From: Pseudomonadota bacterium
GTDB lineage: Bacteria; Pseudomonadota; Gammaproteobacteria; Burkholderiales; Burkholderiaceae_E
Direction: 5' to 3'
Assembly: GCA_023389175.1 (NCBI GenBank)
Contig: JAEWEW010000243.1
Span: 1 to 13,119 of the forward strand
Length of the DNA stretch: 13,119 bases
A model generated the notes under the pieces. The model ran no database searches and was not told the DNA's origin. It worked only from the letters and a program-made list of their open reading frames with translations. The stretch's first letter is position 1. Every line of letters begins with the position of its first letter. The position numbers and the translations under genes are program-made. This document shows, piece by piece, positions 8,042-13,119 of the stretch.

Positions 8042-8502
8042 CGGGCCGCCTCCGCGACGCCCGCGGGCGCATCGCCAAGCTCGACGGTGGCGAAGCGTTG
8101 CGGCAGGGTCAGCTCGATCAGCTCGAGGTCCGGCGAGCGATCCACCACGTTGTGCGGCACGCCCGCGGGCTGCGTGATGCATTCACCGGCGCGCACCACA
8201 TGCTCTCCCGGCACGTCCCGGTAACGGAAGGCGATGTGGCCCCGGATCACGAAGACGGCGTGCACGTCCATGTCGTGCCAGTGCCAGCCGGTCTCTTCCC
8301 GGAAGGCCTCGGTGGCACGCAGGTGGCGAAGGCCGACGCGGCCGCCGGTGGCGGCGCCGACCGCGAGCTCCCGGTACGCATTGCCGGGCAGCAGCCCCTC
8401 GTCCTGCCAGGGCGTGCTCTCCAGCGTGTCGATTCTCAGGACGGTGTCGCGCTCCCCGAGCGTCAGGGGCCCGGGATAGCGGGTCGCTTCAATGTTGGCC
8501 AT
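8038..8502 (-). CDS. Small cupin-domain protein
   Basis: 154-aa single-domain cupin. The beta-barrel motifs are visible as HWHDMDVHAVFVIRG (74-88; candidate metal ligands H74, H76, H81) and GECITQPAGVPHNVV (106-120; H117). The glutamate usual in cupin motif 1 is not obvious. Such proteins may be metal-dependent enzymes (isomerase, dioxygenase, decarboxylase) or ligand sensors; the sequence does not decide. No signal peptide is seen. ATG (8502-8500) is supported by GAGGAGA (complement of 8511-8517) 8 bases upstream. The stop overlaps the ligase start, so it is first of a two-gene operon transcribed away from boxR. A copy of the putative BoxR operator lies about 56-69 bp upstream, suggesting benzoyl-CoA-linked control (inference). 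Confidence 0.85.
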   Translation of the reverse strand: MANIEATRYPGPLTLGERDTVLRIDTLESTPWQDEGLLPGNAYRELAVGAATGGRVGLRHLRATEAFREETGWHWHDMDVHAVFVIRGHIAFRYRDVPGEHVVRAGECITQPAGVPHNVVDRSPDLELIELTLPQRFATVELGDAPAGVAEAAR

Positions 8503-8592
8503 CCGCGTTGTCTCCTCGTTTGGCAGCGACCGCCCGGCCGCGACGGATTCAGGTGAATGAAGTATAGTGCCAAAATCAGACCGGAGCGACCG
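8503..8592. promoter_or_regulatory. Divergent promoter region between cupin operon and boxR
   Basis: This 90-bp gap separates two genes read in opposite directions and must hold both promoters. The operator-like segment contains a -10-like hexamer for each strand: TATAGT (8563-8568, toward boxR) and TATACT (complement of 8561-8566, toward the cupin). No good -35 box is visible for either: GCGACG at 8540-8545 is a weak match for boxR, and the cupin side shows TCGCTC. Expression may therefore be low or need help. Because the two -10 boxes overlap, one bound repressor could block both directions. Confidence 0.6.
8558..8571 (+). promoter_or_regulatory. Putative BoxR operator O3 (cupin/boxR gap)
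   Basis: TGAAGTATAGTGCC matches the two sites flanking the box promoter (TGCAGTATTCTGCA and TGCAGTATGATGCG), giving the consensus TG[C/A]AGTATNNTGC. It overlaps the -10-like hexamers of both divergent promoters. It is the least symmetric of the three copies. TGCA-containing operators are described for the related BzdR regulator; assignment to BoxR here is inference. Confidence 0.6.
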
Positions 8593-9543
8593 ATGCCAGA
8601 GAGCCATGCCGAAGCACGTCATCACCCGGACCGGGTCCGCGATACCCAGGGTCCGGGGAAGAATCCGTTGCTCGTGGCGCTCGGCGATCGCGTGCGAACG
8701 CTGCGCGCGCGGCGCGGCATGACCCGCAAGGCGGTCGCCCTGGCCGCGGACGTGTCGGAGCGCCACCTCGCCAACCTCGAGTACGGGATCGGCAACGTCT
8801 CCATCCTCGTCCTGCAGCAGGTGGCCCAGGCGCTGCAGTGCTCGATGGCGGAGCTGATCGGCGACGTCACCACCCGCTCGCCCGAGTGGCTGATGATCCG
8901 CGAGTTGCTGCAATCGCGCGGCGAGGCGGACCTGCGCCGCGCGCGGCTGCTGCTGTCGGAGCATTTCGGCCGCGAGGGACGGGACGGCGGCAGGCAGGGC
9001 CGCATCGCCCTGATCGGCCTGCGCGGGGCCGGCAAGTCCACCCTCGGCCAGATGCTTGCGGATGCGCTCGACGTGCCGTTCATCGAGCTCAGCCGCGAGA
9101 TCGAGAAGCTGGCCGGCTGCAGCATCCGCGAGATCCACGATCTCTACGGCACCGGCGCCTACCGCCGCTACGAGCGGCGCGCGATCGACGGCATCGTCGC
9201 CGCGTGCGAGGACGCGGTGATCGCGACCCCCGGCGGTATCGTCTCCGATCCGGCCAGCTTCAACCTGGTGCTCGCGCGCTGCACCACCGTCTGGCTCCGC
9301 GCAGATCCCGCCGACCACATGAGCCGGGTGGCGGCGCAGGGCGACACCCGGCCGATGGCGGCGAGCAGCGAGGCGATGGAGGACCTGAAGCGCATACTGT
9401 CGGGTCGTGCCGCCTTCTACTCGAAGGCGGACGTGACGCTGGACACCAGCCGGCAGGATCTCGCGCGGACCTTTGCGCTGCTGCTCGGGCTGGTGCGGGA
9501 GCGGCTCGCCCAGCGTCTCGAGGGAATGCAGTATTCTGCATAA
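8593..9543 (+). CDS. boxR: BoxR: benzoyl-CoA-responsive XRE-type transcriptional regulator
   Basis: 316-aa regulator of the BoxR/BzdR family. Residues about 30-88 form an XRE helix-turn-helix (MTRKAVALAADVSERHLANLE recognition region). Residues about 137-310 resemble shikimate kinase, with Walker A GLRGAGKST (142-150) and EIEKLAGCSI (169-178). In this family the kinase-like domain is known to bind benzoyl-CoA as inducer. Kinase residues are degraded: the Asp pair of shikimate kinase is E165/S167, GGG is PGG (213-215), RPLL is RPMA (253-256), and the lid-side arginine of PLYRR is replaced in AFYSK (274-278). Start: ATG 8593 with GGAG (8583-8586) 6 bases upstream. The longer ATG at 8557 lies next to the operator, upstream of the predicted transcript start, and has no spaced ribosome site. 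The 3' end encodes an operator. Confidence 0.93.
   Translation: MPESHAEARHHPDRVRDTQGPGKNPLLVALGDRVRTLRARRGMTRKAVALAADVSERHLANLEYGIGNVSILVLQQVAQALQCSMAELIGDVTTRSPEWLMIRELLQSRGEADLRRARLLLSEHFGREGRDGGRQGRIALIGLRGAGKSTLGQMLADALDVPFIELSREIEKLAGCSIREIHDLYGTGAYRRYERRAIDGIVAACEDAVIATPGGIVSDPASFNLVLARCTTVWLRADPADHMSRVAAQGDTRPMAASSEAMEDLKRILSGRAAFYSKADVTLDTSRQDLARTFALLLGLVRERLAQRLEGMQYSA
9526..9541 (+). promoter_or_regulatory. Putative BoxR operator O1, overlapping the boxR 3' end
   Basis: ATGCAGTATTCTGCAT is an inverted repeat with 6-bp arms (ATGCAG/CTGCAT) around TATT. It is the most symmetric of the three related sites. Its bases also encode the last residues of BoxR (MQYSA) and the first base of the TAA stop. 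It lies 11 bp upstream of the -35 box of the box promoter, and its start is 44 bp from that of O2, about four helical turns. A dimer on each site would lie on the same DNA face (inference). Confidence 0.7.
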
Positions 9544-9554
9544 CCCTTTGGGTT
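9542..9554 (+). other. Small perfect inverted repeat AACCC-TTT-GGGTT after boxR
   Basis: A 5-bp stem with a 3-base loop begins at the last two bases of the boxR stop codon, and its right arm runs into the -35 box. It is too short and lacks a T-tract, so it is unlikely to terminate boxR transcription on its own. It may be incidental or part of the protein-binding region between O1 and the promoter. Confidence 0.4.
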
Positions 9555-9581
9555 GACCGGTTCGCGAGCGTGCAGTATGAT
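9553..9581 (+). promoter_or_regulatory. Sigma-70-like promoter of the box operon
   Basis: TTGACC (9553-9558) and TATGAT (9576-9581) are separated by exactly 17 bases, five of six matches to consensus in each hexamer. Transcription would start near 9588, giving boxC a leader of about 185 nt. The -10 box lies inside operator O2, which explains repression by occlusion of RNA polymerase. Confidence 0.75.
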
Positions 9582-9584
9582 GCG
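9571..9584 (+). promoter_or_regulatory. Putative BoxR operator O2, covering the box promoter -10
   Basis: TGCAGTATGATGCG shares its first eight bases (TGCAGTAT) with O1 and keeps the TGC at the right end. It covers the -10 hexamer TATGAT. Binding here would block polymerase, and cooperative binding with O1 at 44-bp spacing would strengthen it (inference). Confidence 0.68.
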
Positions 9585-9587
9585 TTT

Positions 9588-9772
9588 CTCGATCGGTGCC
9601 GGAGCTCCATCAGGCGTTGCCTTCGCCGGGAGACGCCCTGCGCCTTCGGACCGCCGATGTCCCGCCACCGCCAGTCGCCGGCCTGGCGACCCCCGAGGCG
9701 CCGAGCCTCACCGAACCTCAAAGCCACCGTGCCGACACCGTCGGTCCGGGCACGGCGCCACAGGAGATGCAC
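9588..9772 (+). other. Long untranslated leader of boxC
   Basis: About 185 bases lie between the predicted transcription start and the chosen boxC start. The boxC frame stays open back to a GTG at 9596, which would add 59 residues. Those residues are low-complexity (Pro/Ala-rich), and the family core starts well downstream. No clear ribosome site precedes 9596. I see no recognisable riboswitch. The stretch may hold a structured leader or nothing beyond spacing. Confidence 0.45.
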
Positions 9773-11458
9773 ATGGGTGACGACACCACCAGACCGGATG
9801 CCACCAGCTCCCCGCGGGTCGACTATCGGACGGAACCCGACCAATATCGGCACTGGCGGCTCCAGGTGGACGGCGAGATCGCCCGGCTGCACCTCGATGT
9901 GGCCGAAGACGGCGGCATCCGGCCCGGCTACAAGCTGAAGCTGAACAGCTATGACCTCGGCGTGGACATCGAGCTTCATGATGCGCTCAACCGCATCCGC
10001 TTCGAGCATCCGCGGGTCCGCTCGGTCGTCGTCACCAGCGCGAAGGACCGCATTTTCTGCTCGGGCGCCAACATCTTCATGCTCGGGCTTTCCAGCCATG
10101 CCTGGAAGGTCAACTTCTGCAAGTTCACCAACGAGACCCGCAACGGCATGGAGGACTCGTCGCGCCACGACGGCATCCGCTTCCTGGCCGCGGTCAACGG
10201 CGCCTGCGCCGGCGGCGGGTACGAGCTCGCGCTCGCCTGCGACGAGATCGTCCTTGTGGACGACCGGTCCTCGTCGGTGTCGCTGCCGGAGGTGCCGCTG
10301 CTCGGCGTGCTGCCGGGCACCGGCGGACTCACGCGGGTGACCGACAAGCGCCGCGTGCGGCACGACCTCGCGGATCTCTTCTGCACCAGCGTCGAAGGCG
10401 TGCGCGGACAGCGTGCGGTGGAATGGCGGCTGGTGGATGCCGCGGTCAAGCCCGCCCAGTTCGCCGCGGCCGTCAACGACCGGGCGGCTCGCCTCGCGGC
10501 CGACAGCAAGCGCCCGCGCGACGCAAATCCGGTCAAGCTGCCTCGCCTCGAGCGCAAGGCGTCGGCCGATGCGCTGGATTACCGCCATGTTTCGGTCGCG
10601 ATCGACCGCGCGAGGCGCACCGCGACGTTCACCGTGCGCGCGCCGGATACGCCGCAGCCGGGCGACGTCGCCGGCATCGAGGCGGCCGGCGCCGCCTGGT
10701 GGCCGCTCGCGATGGCGCGCGAGCTCGACGACGCGATCCTGTCCATGCGCACCAATGAGCTGGACATCGGCGTCTGGCTGCTCGAGACGGCAGGGGATGC
10801 CTCGGCGGTGCTCGCCGTCGATTCCACGATGCTGGCGCACGGCGACCACTGGCTGGTGACCCAGACGATCGGGTTGCTGCGCCGAACGCTCGCGCGGCTG
10901 GACGTTTCCTCGCGCAGCCTGTTCGCGCTGGTGAAGCCCGGCTCATGCTTTGCGGGCACGCTGGCGGAGCTCGCCTTCGCCGCGGACCGGACCTACATGC
11001 TGGCGCTGCAGGACGACCCGGCGGGCGCGCCCGCCATGGTGCTCACCGAGATGAACTTCGGCTTCTATCCGATGGTGAACGACCAGTCGCGCCTGCAGCG
11101 CCGCTTCCACGAGGAGAGCGAGCCGATGGAGGCCGCGCGCGCGGCTGCGCTGAAGCCGCTCGACGCCGCTGCGGCCTACGCGCTCGGGCTGGTCACCGCG
11201 GCGCCGGACGACATCGACTGGCAGGACGAGATCCGCATCGCCATCGAGGAGCGGGTCGCCATGTCCCCCGATGCGCTGACCGGCCTGGAGGCGAACCTGC
11301 GGTTTCCGGTGCGCGAGAACATGCTGACCCGTATCTTCGGGCGGCTCACCGCCTGGCAGAACTGGATCTTCCAGCGGCCCAACGCGGTTGGCGAGCGCGG
11401 CGCGCTCAAGGTCTACGGCACCGGTGAGAAGGTCGGTTTCGACCTTCACCGGGTGTGA
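9773..11458 (+). CDS. boxC: BoxC: 2,3-epoxybenzoyl-CoA dihydrolase (benzoyl-CoA-dihydrodiol lyase)
   Basis: 561 aa, close to known BoxC proteins (about 555-560). It opens the ring of 2,3-epoxybenzoyl-CoA hydrolytically, yielding 3,4-dehydroadipyl-CoA semialdehyde and formate. It is a cytoplasmic crotonase-superfamily protein with two crotonase-like halves. The N-terminal half (about 26-250) carries the oxyanion-hole-type segments FCSGANIFML (95-104) and NGACAGGGYELALACDE (142-158). The C-terminal half (about 265-540) includes VKPGSCFAGTLAELAFAADR (387-406) and LTEMNFGFYPMVNDQSR (424-440). ATG 9773 is chosen: AGGAG (9762-9766) lies 6 bases before it, whereas ATG 9767 overlaps that site. First structural gene of the box operon, behind a repressible promoter. 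boxB follows after 95 bp that hold a CCGGCGCCGG palindrome (11473-11482) and no convincing promoter. Confidence 0.95.
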   Translation: MGDDTTRPDATSSPRVDYRTEPDQYRHWRLQVDGEIARLHLDVAEDGGIRPGYKLKLNSYDLGVDIELHDALNRIRFEHPRVRSVVVTSAKDRIFCSGANIFMLGLSSHAWKVNFCKFTNETRNGMEDSSRHDGIRFLAAVNGACAGGGYELALACDEIVLVDDRSSSVSLPEVPLLGVLPGTGGLTRVTDKRRVRHDLADLFCTSVEGVRGQRAVEWRLVDAAVKPAQFAAAVNDRAARLAADSKRPRDANPVKLPRLERKASADALDYRHVSVAIDRARRTATFTVRAPDTPQPGDVAGIEAAGAAWWPLAMARELDDAILSMRTNELDIGVWLLETAGDASAVLAVDSTMLAHGDHWLVTQTIGLLRRTLARLDVSSRSLFALVKPGSCFAGTLAELAFAADRTYMLALQDDPAGAPAMVLTEMNFGFYPMVNDQSRLQRRFHEESEPMEAARAAALKPLDAAAAYALGLVTAAPDDIDWQDEIRIAIEERVAMSPDALTGLEANLRFPVRENMLTRIFGRLTAWQNWIFQRPNAVGERGALKVYGTGEKVGFDLHRV

Positions 11459-11553
11459 ATGGGAATTCGTGACCGGCGCCGGCCGGGATATAGACGAACC
11501 GTGCGCCTGCCCCTGGAAGGACCGGATTCAAGTAACGTCATGAGGAACCAGTG

Positions 11554-12981
11554 ATGGCATCGATCGACTACAGCCAGAAGATACCGAACAACGTCAACCT
11601 GCAGGACGACCGTACGCTGCAGCGCGCGCTGGAGGGCTGGCAGCCCAACTTCATCAACTGGTGGGGCGACGTCGGCCCGGAGGCGTCGGCCAACTACGAC
11701 GTCTACCTGCGCACCGCGATCAGCGTGGACCCGCAGGGCTGGGCTCACTTCGACTACGTCAAGATGCCGGAGTACCGCTGGGGCATCTTCATGCAGCCGC
11801 AGGACGGGGAGCGACTCATCCATTTCGGCGACCACCTCGGCCAGAAGGCCTGGCAGGAGGTGCCGGGCGAGCATCGCGCCAACCTGCGTCGCATCATCGT
11901 GACCCAGGGCGACACCGAGCCGGCTTCGGTGGAGCAGCAGCGCCACCTGGGGCTGACCGCGCCGTCGCTCTATGACCTGCGCAACCTGTTCCAGGTGAAC
12001 GTGGAGGAGGGCCGCCACCTCTGGGCGATGGTCTACCTGCTGCATCGATACTTCGGCCGCGACGGCCGGGAAGAGGCCGAGGAGCTGCTGGTGCGCCGCT
12101 CCGGCGACGAGAACCACCCGCGCATCCTGGGGGCGTTCAACGAGAAGACCCCGGACTGGCTCTCCTTCTTCATGTTCACCTACTTCACCGACCGCGACGG
12201 CAAGTTCCAGCTCGCGGCGCTCTCGGAGAGCGCCTTCGATCCGCTCGCGCGCACCACCAGGTTCATGCTGACGGAGGAGGCGCACCACATGTTCGTCGGC
12301 GAGAGCGGCGTCTCCCGCACCATCGCGCGCACCTGCCAGGTGATGAACGAGCTGAAGACCGACGACGTCGACCGCATTCGCGCCGCCGGAGTGATCGACC
12401 TGCCGACCATCCAGCGCTACCTGAACTTTCACTACAGCGTGACCATCGATCTCTTCGGCGCCGACCAGTCGAGCAACGCCGCCGCCTTCTACAGCTCCGG
12501 CCTCAAGGGCCGCTTCGAGGAAGGCAAGCGCGGCGACGACCATGTGCTCAAGTCGCAGAGCTACGGCGTCCTGGAGGTGAAGGACGGCAAGCTCGCGGAG
12601 CGCGAGGTGCCGATGCTGAACGCGCTCAACGAGGTGCTGCGGGACGACTTCATCAAGGACTCGGTGGCCGGCGTCGGCCGCTGGAACCGCGTGATCGAGA
12701 AAGCGGGCATCCCGTTCCGCCTGACGGTGCCGCACAAGGCCTTCCATCGCAACATCGGGACCCTGGCCGGCATCGAGGTGTCGCCCGAGGGCGAGGTGCT
12801 CGGCAAGGCCGAGTGGGAGGCGCGCAAGCACGAGTGGCTGCCGACCGCGGAAGACCGGGCCTTCGTTGCCTCGCTCATGGGCCGGGTGGTGGAGCCGGGC
12901 AAGTTCGCCGGCTGGATCGCTCCGCCGGCAGTGGGCATCAACCGCCAGCCGATCGACTTCCAGTACGTTCGCTTCAACTGA
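11554..12981 (+). CDS. boxB: BoxB: benzoyl-CoA 2,3-epoxidase, diiron oxygenase subunit
   Basis: 475 aa, matching BoxB length. It is the oxygenase component that, with the reductase BoxA, NADPH and O2, converts benzoyl-CoA to 2,3-epoxybenzoyl-CoA. The diiron ligand pattern is visible: E122, E152 and H155 (VEEGRH), D213 (YFTDRDG), E242 and H245 (TEEAHHMF). As I recall the Azoarcus evansii BoxB structure, its ligands lie at the same residues offset by two (120, 150, 153, 211, 240, 243), so all appear intact. The N-terminal PNNVNLQDDRTLQRALE is also family-typical. ATG 11554 is preferred over GTG 11551: AGGA (11543-11546) lies 7 bases before the ATG. boxA follows after 55 bp containing a strong hairpin. 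Confidence 0.96.
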   Translation: MASIDYSQKIPNNVNLQDDRTLQRALEGWQPNFINWWGDVGPEASANYDVYLRTAISVDPQGWAHFDYVKMPEYRWGIFMQPQDGERLIHFGDHLGQKAWQEVPGEHRANLRRIIVTQGDTEPASVEQQRHLGLTAPSLYDLRNLFQVNVEEGRHLWAMVYLLHRYFGRDGREEAEELLVRRSGDENHPRILGAFNEKTPDWLSFFMFTYFTDRDGKFQLAALSESAFDPLARTTRFMLTEEAHHMFVGESGVSRTIARTCQVMNELKTDDVDRIRAAGVIDLPTIQRYLNFHYSVTIDLFGADQSSNAAAFYSSGLKGRFEEGKRGDDHVLKSQSYGVLEVKDGKLAEREVPMLNALNEVLRDDFIKDSVAGVGRWNRVIEKAGIPFRLTVPHKAFHRNIGTLAGIEVSPEGEVLGKAEWEARKHEWLPTAEDRAFVASLMGRVVEPGKFAGWIAPPAVGINRQPIDFQYVRFN

Positions 12982-12991
12982 ATCGGCCGCC

Positions 12992-13013
12992 GGCCGGCCA
13001 CAGAGGGCTGGCC
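12992..13013 (+). other. Hairpin in the boxB-boxA gap
   Basis: GGCCGGCC, loop ACAGAG, GGCTGGCC: an 8-bp stem, all G-C except one G-U pair in RNA. No T-tract follows, and the boxA ribosome site lies 12 bases downstream, so it is unlikely to be a terminator. A role in mRNA stability or setting the BoxB:BoxA ratio is possible (inference). Confidence 0.55.
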
Positions 13014-13036
13014 CGGCCGCCCGGCAAGGAGACCTG

Positions 13037-13119
13037 ATGGACATGGCTGCTGAAAGTGCCGTCATCCGGCAGCACGTGATCGATCCCGAGATCTGCATCC
13101 GCTGCAACACCTGCGAGGC
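13037..13119 (+). CDS. boxA: BoxA: benzoyl-CoA 2,3-epoxidase reductase subunit (5' part only)
   Basis: Only the first 27 codons plus two bases are inside the window. The visible peptide ends QHVIDPEICIRCNTCE, the start of the N-terminal ferredoxin domain; CxxCxxC are the first cysteines of a [4Fe-4S] cluster. In full-length BoxA two such clusters precede an FAD/NADPH reductase domain that supplies electrons to BoxB. ATG 13037 has AAGGAG (13026-13031) 5 bases upstream. Position directly behind boxB confirms the call; the rest of the gene, and probably boxD, lie beyond the window. Confidence 0.93.
   Translation, partial: MDMAAESAVIRQHVIDPEICIRCNTCE

Noticed and set aside
6111..8078. Second long - strand frame over the feruloyl-CoA-synthase-like gene
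   Set aside because: Arg/Ala-rich out-of-frame reading of the ligase; the ligase frame has all ANL motifs.
9553..9780. 75-codon + frame in the boxR-boxC gap, ending over the boxC start
   Set aside because: It begins in the -35 box, has no ribosome site and reads as Arg/Pro/Ala-rich filler. A leader peptide cannot be excluded but is unsupported.
11468..11495. Possible promoter between boxC and boxB (GTGACC ... TATAGA)
   Set aside because: Spacing is about 15 bases and the -35 match is poor; boxB is adequately explained by the upstream box promoter.
11522..11536. CCGGATTCAAGTAA before boxB resembles CGGATTCAGGTGAA before boxR
   Set aside because: About a dozen matching bases without symmetry or promoter context; most likely chance or ribosome-site-adjacent similarity.
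11446..13110. Long - strand open frame (554 codons) opposite boxB
   Set aside because: Shadow of boxB; no recognisable protein features and no plausible operon context.

Overview
The window is a high-GC (about 70% by eye), almost gap-free stretch of a proteobacterial chromosome. It carries the start of an aerobic benzoyl-CoA (box) degradation cluster plus a linked transport and CoA-ligase operon. The gene set (boxR-boxC-boxB-boxA next to a branched-chain-type ABC transporter), the codon use, and a short interspersed hairpin repeat of a kind I associate with Burkholderiales all suggest a betaproteobacterium of the Burkholderiales/Rhodocyclales type. The genus cannot be named from the sequence alone.

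Layout, left half (1-6186, + strand): the last codons of a probable periplasmic binding protein (1-73), then a LivH-type permease (84-1136), a LivM-LivG fusion (1228-3018), a LivF ATPase (3015-3779), a CaiC-like acyl-CoA ligase (3772-5421) and an SDR oxidoreductase (5437-6186). Overlaps or short gaps between genes indicate one operon, whose promoter lies upstream of the window. Middle (6176-8502, - strand): a two-gene unit of a small cupin and a feruloyl-CoA-synthase-like ligase. It is read toward the SDR gene and overlaps its 3' end by 11 bp. Right half (8593-13119, + strand): the regulator boxR (XRE helix-turn-helix plus shikimate-kinase-like domain), boxC, boxB and the first 83 bases of boxA.

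How it fits together: the transporter probably imports an aromatic acid, and one or both ligases activate it to a CoA thioester. BoxA/BoxB epoxidise benzoyl-CoA, and BoxC opens the ring to 3,4-dehydroadipyl-CoA semialdehyde and formate. BoxR probably senses benzoyl-CoA through its degenerate kinase domain and represses.

The most informative non-coding signal is a 14-bp motif, TG[C/A]AGTATNNTGC. I see it three times: once in the cupin/boxR divergent gap and twice in the boxR-boxC gap. One of the latter copies overlaps a near-consensus sigma-70 -10 box, and another is written into the last codons of boxR. This looks like the BoxR operator and would place the cupin/ligase unit, boxR and the box operon under one regulator. 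No gene-free stretch exceeds 300 bases; the longest gap is the 229-bp boxR-boxC leader. I see no tRNA, rRNA, insertion sequence, CRISPR array or clear rho-independent terminator.
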